Numbered from the stretch's first letter, positions 24,206 through 32,639 are shown. The stretch: DNA of 41,399 nt from Bacteroidota bacterium (GCA_018267825.1 JAFDXR010000029.1:1-41399); one strand, 5' to 3'. Numbers and translations are program-made. The notes: generated by a model not told the origin, from the letters alone.

Positions 24206-25144
24206 ATGAATATTAAAGAGACGAAAGAAAGCTTCAAAAAAAATCAGCTCACTAAAACTGATTTCATTACACGCATGCACGACTTTCATAAGGTTTTGTT
24301 TGATTTTTCTGAAAACCTGGCAAATACCGAAATATCGAAAATAGAAATAGAAGATGGCAAAGTCATTTTCACCTCCAGAAGTACCAGCCTGCACCCTGGC
24401 GGCGTGAAGTTTTATGTTGATGTGCTCGATAAACGTATTACACCACTTGAGGCTTTTAACTTTGACCAATATGAGCTCGAAGACTCTGAAATGCTTTACC
24501 GGCTTGTAAACAAGAACGATGTTATATTTGATATAGGCGCTAATATTGGTTGGTATTCCAATCATTTATCTAAAAAATTACCGGGAGCTACTATCTATTC
24601 CTTTGAACCGATTCCGGAAACGTTTGCTCAGGTAAAACGCAATACGGAACTCAATCAGGCAAAAAACATCATTTTGAACAATTTTGCCTTTTCGAACCAG
24701 AAACAAACCCTGACCTTTTATTATTCCCCAACCGTTACTGGCGCTTCTTCGTCGGTAAACATTACAGAAAATGACAGCATGGTAAAACTTGAATGCCAGG
24801 CCAACACCATTGATGCGTTTGTGAATGATCAAAAGATTCAGAAATTGGATTTCATTAAATGTGATGTCGAAGGCGCTGAACTGATGGTATATCAGGGAGG
24901 TACCGAAACCCTGAAAAAGCATAAACCAATTGTATTTACCGAAATGCTACGTAAATGGGCCGCTAAATTTAATTATCATCCAAACGATATCATCCGCCTT
25001 TTCAGTGATATCGGATATAACTGCTATATATCCCAACAGGGGAAACTAAAAGCGATTCAGGCCGTAACAGAAGAAACGATGGAAACCAATTTCTTCTTTC
25101 TGCACCCAGAAAAGCACAGCAAAACCATTCAGGCATTAAGCTAA
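24206..25144 (+). CDS. FkbM-family methyltransferase
   Basis: This 312-residue protein carries a SAM-dependent methyltransferase domain. The SAM motif is VIFDIGANIGWYSNHLSKK at about 109-127, followed by YSFEPIPETFAQVKRN and, later, KLDFIKCDVEGAELMVYQGG. FkbM-type enzymes O-methylate sugars or polyketides and are frequent in O-antigen and capsule loci. The N-terminal about 95 residues are extra to the domain and charged. It is the last gene of the plus-strand operon and is followed at once by a strong bidirectional terminator. A terminal or branch methylation of the glycan is inferred. Confidence 0.88.
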   Translation: MNIKETKESFKKNQLTKTDFITRMHDFHKVLFDFSENLANTEISKIEIEDGKVIFTSRSTSLHPGGVKFYVDVLDKRITPLEAFNFDQYELEDSEMLYRLVNKNDVIFDIGANIGWYSNHLSKKLPGATIYSFEPIPETFAQVKRNTELNQAKNIILNNFAFSNQKQTLTFYYSPTVTGASSSVNITENDSMVKLECQANTIDAFVNDQKIQKLDFIKCDVEGAELMVYQGGTETLKKHKPIVFTEMLRKWAAKFNYHPNDIIRLFSDIGYNCYISQQGKLKAIQAVTEETMETNFFFLHPEKHSKTIQALS

Positions 25145-25172
25145 AAAAAGCGGGGAATTCCCCGCTTTTTTT
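25143..25172. terminator. bidirectional intrinsic terminator
   Basis: A perfect 30-bp inverted repeat has seven A, a GCGGGG/CCCCGC stem centred on GGAATTCC, and seven T. It therefore works on either strand. It lies between the convergent FkbM and YfhO-like genes and overlaps the FkbM stop by 2 bp. Confidence 0.9.
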
Positions 25173-25182
25173 ATTATACAAA

Positions 25183-27615
25183 TCAGGCAACAGTTTTTCG
25201 GCTCCTGTAAAAGGTCAGACCAAGGAGCCCTCCGAATAACACGAAGGCGATCAGGGAGATCATAGCACCCTTATGTTTCAGGCGTGGCACAAACTTCAGT
25301 TCAACCGTATTAGCGCCTTTATTAAGCATTAAGCCGGTAAGCCCTGAATTCAACCTGTACAGTTTCGTCTCTGCATTATTAACAGTGGCTGTCCATCCTT
25401 CATCAAAAGGGAAAGAAAAGAATAAGGCTTTAGGTTCATTTACCTGAATGGTCCCGCCGAAATTATTCTCCGTGAATTTCGTCATAGAGAATTGGTCCTT
25501 TTTCAATTCATTCACATAAGCACCGTAATTATCATAATTAATGGCGGCTGTCGTATCAGCCAGGTTAAACTCCGGCATGGAAGAGAAAACTGTGGCATCC
25601 TCTTTCGGCACCACACAGGCCCGTAAGGCACAAAAGTCCTTCTGCGTCGGAGAAAGTTTTTTAAATGCTTCTTCCCCAATACGCTTACTATATGTAAAAC
25701 CGAAAGGAAGTGAATAGCGATTTTTATAAACCTTCACATCTCCGAATTTTTGAATGGAATCAAAGCCCATAGACGCTATGGCATTGTCCGTTCGTTTTGA
25801 CAACCAGTACTTACCGCTGGCCAGTGAGAAAAGAATTGGCCTATCAACAAGTCCTTTCGCCCAACGGGTGGAGTTTTCGTCTTTCACATTAATCACGTCA
25901 AAATCACCAAGGAATTTGATATAGTTTTTCTGGTTAAATGAATAATAGGAAGACGTGCCAAAGTAACCCTGTACTTTTGCATCGTTGATACTTGCATGCA
26001 TCGCCAGGCCAGAGCTATAATCTTTATTCACCCTGAAAAAACTTTTGTCAGTTTGCTTGAGATAAGCAACAGCATCAACCGAATAGTCATTGTATCCGAC
26101 TTTATCATGAAGTATGGCTGCCGTTACTGTATCCCGTTTATTGACAGTCGTATTGGATGTATAAGCCATTTCAAACACGCACAAAACAAGTAGTAAAATC
26201 TTTGATACGCTGCTGAATCCTTTGGAGCTGAGCCCGAACAATAACCCTCCATAGGCAAGTATCAGGAATGTTACCATGGAGCGGAGTCCTGTATTTACGG
26301 CTTGTTTATATTGCGCTGCCGGTGTATAAAGCAATATGAGTAAAATAACAACAGTAACAGCAAGAACTATTTTATTGATCTTTCCCTTCTGCTCAATGAA
26401 ATGAACAGCTCTGGCTGAAAACATGACCATAAATAAAATAATGACTAATGAGAATGTCCTGAAGTAATCTCCAGAAAAGGCCCAGAAAGCGTAACGGAAA
26501 TACGGGAAGAAAATAGGAAGACAGAAAAACCCGGTGATAATTCCGTAAAAATATTTCTGACGTTTCGTTAGCGAAGGAAAGAATTGTGGAAATGCAACGA
26601 GGCAGAAAATACCGCAGTAAAACAGTGGTGCTTCCAGATAGTTTTGCCAGCCTCTGAAATTATTGCCTGTTCCAAGCATATCGCTTCCGAAGGCTCTGAA
26701 TGTTGTAGTGAAACGTAATAGTTCATCAGCAAGTCCAAAAGTTTCCTGTTGTTTTAACTTTTCAAAAAAAGTAGACTCACCTCCTACCCTTGGGCTTTCG
26801 AGGTATTGAAGAATATCCGGTAATAGCTGATAGGCACTCATAGCCACGCCTATAGCGGCAAGGCCAACCGTTTTTGAAAGAAAAACAGCAAACTCCTTCC
26901 ATTTCGGCTCCGACATATCAAAATACCTAGCGGTAATATATGCCGCCAGAACAATGGTATAAGGCAACAATAAAAAAGGTTGTAAAAAACTAAGCATCAT
27001 AACACCCGTAACAAACCAGAAATATTTACGGTGATTAAGCCAGCGTTCAAACCCATACAGTATAATCGCAATATATAATGCTTCGATCGAAAAAATAACC
27101 CAGCTACCGCCAACAATCATGAAGCCGGAAAAGGCATAGAGTAACGAAAAGATAAGGCTTGAGAAATTGGAAAGTTTCAGCTCCTTTAAAAATTTATAAA
27201 AGACAAAACCCGATAAAAAAATCTTGATGATCTCCATAAATGCAAGACCATAAGGAATCTTTGATTTATCAAAATAGACAAGTGCATCTGAAAAAAAATC
27301 ACCCAGCCAGATCGGAAAAATGTTTTGTCCCATGCCCTGGGAAAAACTCCAGCCTGGAGCGCTGTCGTGTTTCAGATAATCAGAAACGCAGGTGAGCCAT
27401 GGAAAATAAATATTGATAGAATCGCTTCCGATATCACGAAACAGATATACTTTTTTAAGATGAATAAAGTCCTTGAAAACGATATAGCAAACTACCAGAA
27501 TAATTGCCAGCAACCAGTATAACTCTTTCCCCCTCAGGAGGGTTTGATACAGATCTGTTGTTGCAGCTGGCTTGACTGTTTCGGCCCTTGTCGTTGCGGT
27601 CTTTTTTGTTGACAT
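25183..27615 (-). CDS. YfhO-like polytopic membrane protein (GT-C-like)
   Basis: From ATG 27615 this protein has 810 residues; an upstream in-frame ATG at 27669 would add an unrelated segment. A short basic N-terminus is followed by about twelve membrane helices. The first extracytoplasmic loop has FRDIGSDSINIYFPW, with acidic residues placed as in GT-C glycosyltransferases. A soluble domain at about 480-770 precedes a final helix (about 780-800) and a basic tail (FYRSRKTVA). YfhO proteins are implicated in attaching sugars to surface polymers such as lipoteichoic acid in Firmicutes; in Bacteroidota the role is unknown. It follows the WecE-type gene by about 60 bp. Confidence 0.8.
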   Translation of the reverse strand: MSTKKTATTRAETVKPAATTDLYQTLLRGKELYWLLAIILVVCYIVFKDFIHLKKVYLFRDIGSDSINIYFPWLTCVSDYLKHDSAPGWSFSQGMGQNIFPIWLGDFFSDALVYFDKSKIPYGLAFMEIIKIFLSGFVFYKFLKELKLSNFSSLIFSLLYAFSGFMIVGGSWVIFSIEALYIAIILYGFERWLNHRKYFWFVTGVMMLSFLQPFLLLPYTIVLAAYITARYFDMSEPKWKEFAVFLSKTVGLAAIGVAMSAYQLLPDILQYLESPRVGGESTFFEKLKQQETFGLADELLRFTTTFRAFGSDMLGTGNNFRGWQNYLEAPLFYCGIFCLVAFPQFFPSLTKRQKYFYGIITGFFCLPIFFPYFRYAFWAFSGDYFRTFSLVIILFMVMFSARAVHFIEQKGKINKIVLAVTVVILLILLYTPAAQYKQAVNTGLRSMVTFLILAYGGLLFGLSSKGFSSVSKILLLVLCVFEMAYTSNTTVNKRDTVTAAILHDKVGYNDYSVDAVAYLKQTDKSFFRVNKDYSSGLAMHASINDAKVQGYFGTSSYYSFNQKNYIKFLGDFDVINVKDENSTRWAKGLVDRPILFSLASGKYWLSKRTDNAIASMGFDSIQKFGDVKVYKNRYSLPFGFTYSKRIGEEAFKKLSPTQKDFCALRACVVPKEDATVFSSMPEFNLADTTAAINYDNYGAYVNELKKDQFSMTKFTENNFGGTIQVNEPKALFFSFPFDEGWTATVNNAETKLYRLNSGLTGLMLNKGANTVELKFVPRLKHKGAMISLIAFVLFGGLLGLTFYRSRKTVA

Positions 27616-27675
27616 AAATGATATTTGATAGAAAAGAGTAAAAATAGAGATACCCGTGGGAATATGCAATATGGT

Positions 27676-28800
27676 TTAGGGTCTGTAAAAGGAAAGTACC
27701 TCTTTCATGATTTTGTTTTGCTGGTCCTCTTCAAGTTCATAAAACACTGGCAGGCGAACCAGTCCATTGGAAAAATAATCACAATGCGGGAGCTCCCGGC
27801 CATCGTGCCTGGACATATAATAGGGGCTCTTGTGCAAAGCCATGTAGTGAAATACGGCATGAATATCCTTCTTCCTCAAAGCAGCAATCAGGGCATCACG
27901 CTCTTCCATATTTTTACATACCAGGTAAAACAAATGGCCGTTATTCGTTGCACCATCCGGCACAACAGGCAGCATCACATCCGTTTTCAGTACGGCCAGC
28001 GACTCCATATACCTGTTCCAGATCCGGATCCGTTTTTGCTGGATGCGATCCATACACTCCAGCTGCGCCCACAGGTAGGCCGCTGTAAGCTCCGATGGCA
28101 GATACGACGACCCCAGGTCTACCCAGGTATATTTATCAACCTCGCCCCGGAAAAAAGCCGTTCGGTTGGTTCCCTTTTCCCTCAGTATTTCTGCACGGGC
28201 CATCAGCTTCTCATCATTTATAACCAGCATTCCGCCTTCCCCGCTGATAATGTTCTTGGTTTCGTGAAATGAAAATGTAGCCAGATGCCCGAAACTACCC
28301 AGTGGTTTGCCATGGAAACTACTCTCAATAGCCTGGGCTGCGTCCTCGATCAGGTAAAGTTTATACGAATCGCACAATGTCTTTAATTTAGCCATATCGC
28401 AGGCCATACCGCCATAATGCATGCAAACAATAGCCTTGGTTTTTGGCGTAATCAGCTTCTCAAGCAGCGACACGTCCATATTCGGATGGTCGGGGCTGCA
28501 ATCGACAAAACGGATTATAGCTCCCCGCAAAACAAAAGCATTGGCAGTTGACACAAAGGTGTAAGCCGGCATAATCACCTCATCCCCGGGTTCAATCCGG
28601 CACAGTAATGCCGCCATTTCCAGGGCATCGGTACATGAACTGGTGAGTAAAACCCTGGGCACATTGTATCTTTTTTCGAAAAAGGCCTGGCACAAACGCG
28701 TATATGTACCGTCTCCTGAGATTTTCCCGGATTCAATAGCCTGCTTCATATAGCTGAGCTCATTGCCCGAAAAGTAAGGTTTATTGAAAGGAATGGCCAT
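27676..28800 (-). CDS. wecE: dTDP-4-amino-4,6-dideoxygalactose transaminase (WecE type)
   Basis: This 374-residue PLP enzyme of the DegT/DnrJ/EryC1/StrS family matches E. coli WecE closely. Shared stretches include CTDALEMAALL, PGDEVIMPAYTFVSTANAF, IEDAAQ, FSFHETKN, EKGTNR and FFRGEVDKYTW. WecE aminates dTDP-4-keto-6-deoxyglucose to dTDP-fucosamine (4-amino). The internal aldimine lysine is Lys182 in SFHETKN, and Asp153 contacts the pyridine nitrogen. No rmlA/rmlB genes for its dTDP substrate are in the window. It is transcribed with the YfhO-like gene, divergent from mdh. A 4-amino-6-deoxy sugar in the surface glycan is inferred. Confidence 0.93.
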   Translation of the reverse strand: MAIPFNKPYFSGNELSYMKQAIESGKISGDGTYTRLCQAFFEKRYNVPRVLLTSSCTDALEMAALLCRIEPGDEVIMPAYTFVSTANAFVLRGAIIRFVDCSPDHPNMDVSLLEKLITPKTKAIVCMHYGGMACDMAKLKTLCDSYKLYLIEDAAQAIESSFHGKPLGSFGHLATFSFHETKNIISGEGGMLVINDEKLMARAEILREKGTNRTAFFRGEVDKYTWVDLGSSYLPSELTAAYLWAQLECMDRIQQKRIRIWNRYMESLAVLKTDVMLPVVPDGATNNGHLFYLVCKNMEERDALIAALRKKDIHAVFHYMALHKSPYYMSRHDGRELPHCDYFSNGLVRLPVFYELEEDQQNKIMKEVLSFYRP

Positions 28801-28810
28801 AATGATGCTA

Positions 28811-28843
28811 TAAATATAAAGATTTCACCGGCTCTTTGTGAAA
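28811..28843 (-). promoter_or_regulatory. promoter of wecE
   Basis: On the minus strand TTTC (complement of 28840-28843) and TATATTTA (complement of 28811-28818) are 21 bp apart, close to the TTTG-N19-21-TAnnTTTG consensus. The -7 box ends 11 bp before the start. Two direct copies of ACCGGCTC (28827-28834 and 28846-28853) flank the -33 box. Confidence 0.5.
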
Positions 28844-28908
28844 CGACCGGCTCATTTTCAGGGCAGTTGCAGTTATTAACCATTTTTAAGGTTCCGGTTA
28901 ACATTTAA

Positions 28909-28941
28909 TTGTCAGGGATTAGACAAAATCCTGTACATTTA
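28909..28941 (+). promoter_or_regulatory. possible mdh promoter
   Basis: TTG at 28909-28911 and TACATTTA at 28934-28941 are 22 bp apart and end 34 bp before the mdh start. They match the Bacteroidota promoter with A for G in the last -7 position. Confidence 0.45.
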
Positions 28942-28975
28942 GCGGTTAGAAAACCAAAAATTAAACTATAGTCTC

Positions 28976-29914
28976 ATGACAAAAGTATCAGTAATCGGCG
29001 CAGGAAATGTAGGCGCTACATGTGCAGAATATATTGCACTCAGAAAAATTGCAAGCGAAGTCGTAATTCTCGACATTAAAGAAAATTTTGCAGAAGGAAA
29101 AGCGTTAGACCTTATGCAGACTGCGACCTTAAACGGGTTTGATACACGCGTGAGTGGCAGCACAAACGATTACGCCAAAACTGCCGGAAGCGATGTAGTA
29201 GTGATTACCAGCGGTATTCCACGTAAGCCAGGCATGACCCGTGAAGAACTGATCGGAATCAACGCCGGTATCGTGAAAACGGTTACTGAAAACGTATTGA
29301 AAAACTCTCCGAATGCTATCATCATTGTGGTGAGTAACCCAATGGATACCATGACTTACCTGGCCCTGAAAGAGAGCAAACTCCCTAAAAACCGCATTAT
29401 CGGTATGGGCGGAATTCTCGACAGCGCCCGTTTCAAATGCTATTTATCACAGGCCCTCAATGCTCCTGCGAGCGATGTACAGGGTGTTGTAATCGGCGGA
29501 CACGGTGATACAACCATGATCCCACTGACCCGCCTCGCTACATACAACGGTGTACCTGCATCTCAGACCCTGAGTGCCGATACACTGAAAAAAGTAGCTG
29601 CCGATACCATGGTTGGTGGTGCTACACTGACCGGTATGCTTGGCACATCGGCTTGGTATGCTCCGGGTGCTGCTGTAGCTACCCTGGTAGACAGCATCCT
29701 GAATGATCAGAAAAAATTATTACCATGCTGCGTATACCTCGATGGCGAATATGGTCAAAAAGATATTTGTATCGGTGTTCCTGTAATCGTTGGCAAAAAC
29801 GGCTGGGAAAAAATCGTTGATTTCAACCTCAACGACGAAGAAAAAGCCTTATTTGCGAAAAGTGCCGATGCTGTTCGCAGCATGAACAGCGTATTGAGCA
29901 CTGTAACAGCTTAA
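28976..29914 (+). CDS. mdh: malate dehydrogenase
   Basis: This 312-residue NAD-dependent malate dehydrogenase of the LDH-like MDH group interconverts malate and oxaloacetate in the citric acid cycle. The NAD fold begins VSVIGAGNVGATCAEY, with Asp33 binding the ribose. Substrate contacts are Arg83 and Arg89 in GIPRKPGMTREEL, Asn121 in VVSNPMD and Arg152 in ILDSARF. The catalytic His176 lies in IGGHGDTTMIPL. Arg at position 83, rather than Gln, marks malate rather than lactate specificity. The gene appears monocistronic, with its own promoter and terminator. Confidence 0.96.
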   Translation: MTKVSVIGAGNVGATCAEYIALRKIASEVVILDIKENFAEGKALDLMQTATLNGFDTRVSGSTNDYAKTAGSDVVVITSGIPRKPGMTREELIGINAGIVKTVTENVLKNSPNAIIIVVSNPMDTMTYLALKESKLPKNRIIGMGGILDSARFKCYLSQALNAPASDVQGVVIGGHGDTTMIPLTRLATYNGVPASQTLSADTLKKVAADTMVGGATLTGMLGTSAWYAPGAAVATLVDSILNDQKKLLPCCVYLDGEYGQKDICIGVPVIVGKNGWEKIVDFNLNDEEKALFAKSADAVRSMNSVLSTVTA

Positions 29915-29940
29915 TACTGAACTTTCAAATTTCCTTCTCA

Positions 29941-29968
29941 GGGCCGGCAATAGCCGGCCCTTCTTATT
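29941..29968 (+). terminator. intrinsic terminator of mdh
   Basis: GGGCCGGC and GCCGGCCC form a perfect 8-bp GC-rich stem around an AATA loop (29941-29960), followed by a T-rich tract. It lies 27 bp after the mdh stop. Confidence 0.8.
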
Positions 29969-30034
29969 TGAGTTAATTTTAAACAGTAAATCCATGTTTT
30001 TCAACATTTCTCAGGCCCTTAGACCTGATTTTCG

Positions 30035-30042
30035 TATCTTTG
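30035..30042 (+). promoter_or_regulatory. -7 promoter box of gap
   Basis: TATCTTTG followed by C is an exact match to the Bacteroidota -7 box, 39 bp before the gap start. The -33 element is unclear. Confidence 0.55.
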
Positions 30043-30081
30043 CGGCACATTTTTAACAGCTAAAAAACAATTTATTTACAA

Positions 30082-31545
30082 ATGGAAACATTAGAAAAAG
30101 TAAATGCAGGCTATGCCGAACAACTCAATGACTGGATTCAGCATGAAAAAGCGGCCATAGAGCTGATTAACGCCATCGGGAAACTGTGGTTTGAAAAATC
30201 CATCGAACTGGTATTATTCCGTAACCAACTGGTAGACCGCAGCGCAAGCCAGATCATGAGTCTGCACTTATACGCCAAAAACATTGTAAAAAAACCGATT
30301 ACTGTTAAAGACAGTGCACTCCTGGCTAACGAAATCCTGAAACTGGACATCTGCCCATCTAAAATTGATATCGGAAAACTGGCCTACGAATGGCACCAGG
30401 AAAAAGGCAATTTCAAATCAGCAACTGAATTCCTCAACCATAAGCTCAAAGACTTTGCAGGCAACAACCACAGCATTACTCCAAAAGATGTGGTACTGTT
30501 TGGTTTCGGTCGGATCGGCCGTTTGGCTGCCCGCGAAATTATAGGTCAGGCCGGTAAAGGTGAGCAACTGCGCTTACGGGCCATTGTAACCCGCGGCAAC
30601 AGCGACGAAGAAATTGTGAAACGTGCCGACTTATTACGCACCGACTCAGTACACGGACCATTCCCTGGTACCGTGATCGAAGATCTCGAAAACAAAGCCC
30701 TGATCATCAACGGCCACACCGTACACATGATCGACGCTAAAAACCCGGAAGATGTTGATTATACAAAATATGGCATCAACGATGCGCTTTTGATCGACAA
30801 TACAGGTGTTTTCCGTGATGATAAAGAACTCAGCCGTCACTTAAAAGCAAAAGGCGTAGCCAAAGTTTTATTAACCGCTCCTGCCAAAGGCGATGTGCCG
30901 AATGTGGTACACGGTGTAAACCACGAAACCGTAGATGTAAAAAAACAACAGATTTTCTCTGCAGCTTCCTGTACTACCAATGCGATCATGCCTATTTTAT
31001 ATGTGATCGATAAAGAACTTGGTATTGCCAAAGGACATATCGAAACAGTTCACTCATACACCAATGACCAGAACCTGCTCGACAATTACCACAAAAAATA
31101 CCGTCGTGGCCGCTCTGCTGCCCTGAACATGGTTATTACAGAAACCGGTGCTGAAAGTGCCCTGAAAAAAGTACTTCCTCACCTGGCCGGCAAATTCACC
31201 GCCAACTCGGTGCGTGTACCAACGCCTAACGTGTCGCTTGCGATTCTGAATCTCAACATCAATAAAGAAATAACAAAAGACGAAGTAAACGAAATCATTC
31301 GCAAGTATGCCCTGGAGGGTAACCTGGTAGAACAGATCCAATACGCTTTCAGCAACGAGTTGGTATCGTCTGATGTGATTGGTAACCCTTGCCCATCGGT
31401 ATTCGATAGCCAGGCTACTATTATTTCTCCGGACAAGAAAAGTATTGTATTGTATGTATGGTATGATAACGAATATGGTTACACCCGCCAGGTCATTCGT
31501 TTTTCGAAACATATTTCAGAAGTACGCCGCCCTGTTTATTATTAA
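30082..31545 (+). CDS. gap: glyceraldehyde-3-phosphate dehydrogenase, long form
   Basis: This 487-residue GAPDH is longer than the usual 330-340 residues because of an N-terminal extension of about 130 residues, a form known from several Bacteroidota and gammaproteobacteria. The enzyme converts glyceraldehyde 3-phosphate to 1,3-bisphosphoglycerate. The nucleotide fold begins VVLFGFGRIGRLAARE (137-152). The catalytic Cys297 lies in SAASCTTNAIMPIL, and WYDNEYGYTRQVI closes the protein. The end of strand beta-2 reads RAIVTRG rather than carrying the Asp typical of strict NAD enzymes, so cofactor use (NAD or NADP) is uncertain. The role of the extension is not known to me. It is transcribed alone. 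Confidence 0.95.
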   Translation: METLEKVNAGYAEQLNDWIQHEKAAIELINAIGKLWFEKSIELVLFRNQLVDRSASQIMSLHLYAKNIVKKPITVKDSALLANEILKLDICPSKIDIGKLAYEWHQEKGNFKSATEFLNHKLKDFAGNNHSITPKDVVLFGFGRIGRLAAREIIGQAGKGEQLRLRAIVTRGNSDEEIVKRADLLRTDSVHGPFPGTVIEDLENKALIINGHTVHMIDAKNPEDVDYTKYGINDALLIDNTGVFRDDKELSRHLKAKGVAKVLLTAPAKGDVPNVVHGVNHETVDVKKQQIFSAASCTTNAIMPILYVIDKELGIAKGHIETVHSYTNDQNLLDNYHKKYRRGRSAALNMVITETGAESALKKVLPHLAGKFTANSVRVPTPNVSLAILNLNINKEITKDEVNEIIRKYALEGNLVEQIQYAFSNELVSSDVIGNPCPSVFDSQATIISPDKKSIVLYVWYDNEYGYTRQVIRFSKHISEVRRPVYY

Positions 31546-31566
31546 TCAGAATGCCCATCTATTTGC

Positions 31567-31594
31567 AAAAGGCAGTCTCCGGACTGCCTTTTTT
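31567..31594 (+). terminator. intrinsic terminator of gap
   Basis: AAAAGGCAGTC and GACTGCCTTTT form an 11-bp perfect stem around a TCCG loop, followed by T. It lies 22 bp after the gap stop. Confidence 0.85.
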
Positions 31595-31624
31595 GCTTTA
31601 CATGCCTTTTTATACAGCAGCTAC

Positions 31625-31646
31625 ATGCAGGTGTTATCACCTGCAT
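31625..31646. repeat. perfect hairpin, core GGTGTTATCACC
   Basis: ATGCAGGTG (31625-31633) and CACCTGCAT (31638-31646) pair perfectly around TTAT. The core is identical to that of the hairpin at 4-27, while the outer arm bases differ and still pair. It follows the gap terminator and has no T run, so it is unlikely to be a terminator. Confidence 0.65.
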
Positions 31647-31729
31647 ATACATTAAAGCCCCCCGGTTACGTCATTACATCCCTGACATGATTTTTTTCAA
31701 TCTGATTTTCAATTTCTTGCATTTTTACA

Positions 31730-31761
31730 TTTCCATATACTAAGTATACTTATTATATTTA
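31730..31761 (+). promoter_or_regulatory. promoter of the SRPBCC-EVE-MarR operon
   Basis: TTTC at 31730-31733 and TATATTTA at 31754-31761 are separated by 20 bp, fitting the Bacteroidota consensus with one mismatch in each box. A large palindrome fills the spacer and enters the -7 box. Confidence 0.5.
31735..31758. promoter_or_regulatory. candidate MarR-type operator (24-bp palindrome)
   Basis: The central TAAGTATACTTA (31741-31752) is a perfect 12-bp palindrome. Extended to 31735-31758, only one base pair breaks the symmetry. It lies between the -33 and -7 boxes, where a bound repressor would block polymerase. The third gene of the operon encodes a MarR regulator, whose family binds such palindromes and commonly controls its own operon. 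Confidence 0.6.
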
Positions 31762-31788
31762 CACTTATAATATAAAAATTCATAAATC

Positions 31789-32208
31789 ATGTGGACAAAA
31801 ACGCACTCCGTGGTCAGTAAAAACACCAGCAAAGAACAAATCTGGAAATTATTCTCGGAAGTCAATCAATGGCACACCTGGGACAATGGCATTGAATATG
31901 CCCGTATGGAAGGCTCATTCGAAAAAGGAAACTTCTTTACCCTGAAACCCAAAGGAGGTCCCAAAGTAAAGATTGAACTCATCGAAACAACACCCTATAA
32001 AAGTTTTACAGACCTTACCCGCTTCCCCTTCGCCAAAATGTATGGTTCGCACACCTTTGAGGAAATGTCCGAAGGCCTCAAAATGACAACCACCATGACC
32101 GTGAAGGGCCCATTGGCTTTTCTGTGGCGTAAACTTGTTGCCCAGGATATTGTAAACGGTCTGCCATCCGAAATGGTTCACCAGGCTGAAACCGCATCGA
32201 AATTATGA
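31789..32208 (+). CDS. SRPBCC-family protein (polyketide cyclase/START-like)
   Basis: This 139-residue protein has the SRPBCC helix-grip pattern. A first strand precedes the helix SKEQIWKLFSEVNQWHTWDNGIEYARMEG (about 14-42, shown by KEQIWKLFSEVNQW). FTLKPKGGPKVKIELIE and FEEMSEGLKMTTTMTV form beta strands, and a long C-terminal helix (about 108-138) closes the domain. Members bind hydrophobic ligands in a cavity; no enzyme residues are evident. It is the first gene of a three-gene operon with an EVE protein and a MarR regulator and overlaps the next start as ATGA. The ligand might also be the MarR inducer, which is speculation. Confidence 0.82.
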   Translation: MWTKTHSVVSKNTSKEQIWKLFSEVNQWHTWDNGIEYARMEGSFEKGNFFTLKPKGGPKVKIELIETTPYKSFTDLTRFPFAKMYGSHTFEEMSEGLKMTTTMTVKGPLAFLWRKLVAQDIVNGLPSEMVHQAETASKL

Positions 32209-32639
32209 AAACAAGCAGATACTGGGTCGCGGTTGTTTCCAGGGAACACGCGATGCGCGGCATAGCCGGAGGGTTTATACAGGTATGCCATGGCAAACAG
32301 TCGCCGTTAAAGCGAATCAGTAAAGGCGATGGACTATTGATATATTCTCCTAAACTCAGCATGGAAGGCACCGATAAATACCAGAAGTTCACCGCCATCG
32401 GGAAAGCCTCAGACGAAGACGTGTATGCCTTTCAAATGACAGAGCACTTTGTGCCTTTCCGGCGCAACATACAATTTATGGAGGCCCGGGAAGTATCGAT
32501 ACTGCCGTTGATCGGGAAGCTTTCGTTTATACAGAACAAACAATCCTGGGGCTATCCTTTTCGGTTCGGGTTCTTTGAAATCCCGGAAAATGATTTTAAC
32601 TTGATTGCCTCTAATATGCTGGTTCATGAAGAAGTCTGA
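32205..32639 (+). CDS. EVE domain-containing protein
   Basis: This 144-residue protein consists of one EVE (PUA-like) domain. Visible elements are KTSRYWVAVVSREHAMRGIAG at the start (first 20 residues typical), GFIQVCHGK, ISKGDGLLIYSP and the late RFGFFEIPENDF. EVE domains resemble YTH and PUA folds and are thought to recognise modified bases in DNA or RNA; some accompany restriction systems, but none is seen here. The start overlaps the SRPBCC stop as ATGA, and the stop lies inside the MarR gene. A specific role cannot be assigned. Confidence 0.85.
   Translation: MKTSRYWVAVVSREHAMRGIAGGFIQVCHGKQSPLKRISKGDGLLIYSPKLSMEGTDKYQKFTAIGKASDEDVYAFQMTEHFVPFRRNIQFMEAREVSILPLIGKLSFIQNKQSWGYPFRFGFFEIPENDFNLIASNMLVHEEV

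Noticed and set aside
25143..25172. The long perfect palindrome as a regulatory operator
   Set aside because: It is flanked by A and T runs, is GC-rich in the centre and lies between two convergent stops, which fits a bidirectional terminator.
30082..31545. Fusion or frameshift in the long GAPDH
   Set aside because: An N-terminal extension of this size is known in the long GAPDH form, and the reading frame is continuous.
32205..32639. Anti-phage defence island around the EVE protein
   Set aside because: No restriction, methyltransferase, helicase or other defence gene is nearby; the neighbours are an SRPBCC protein and a MarR regulator.
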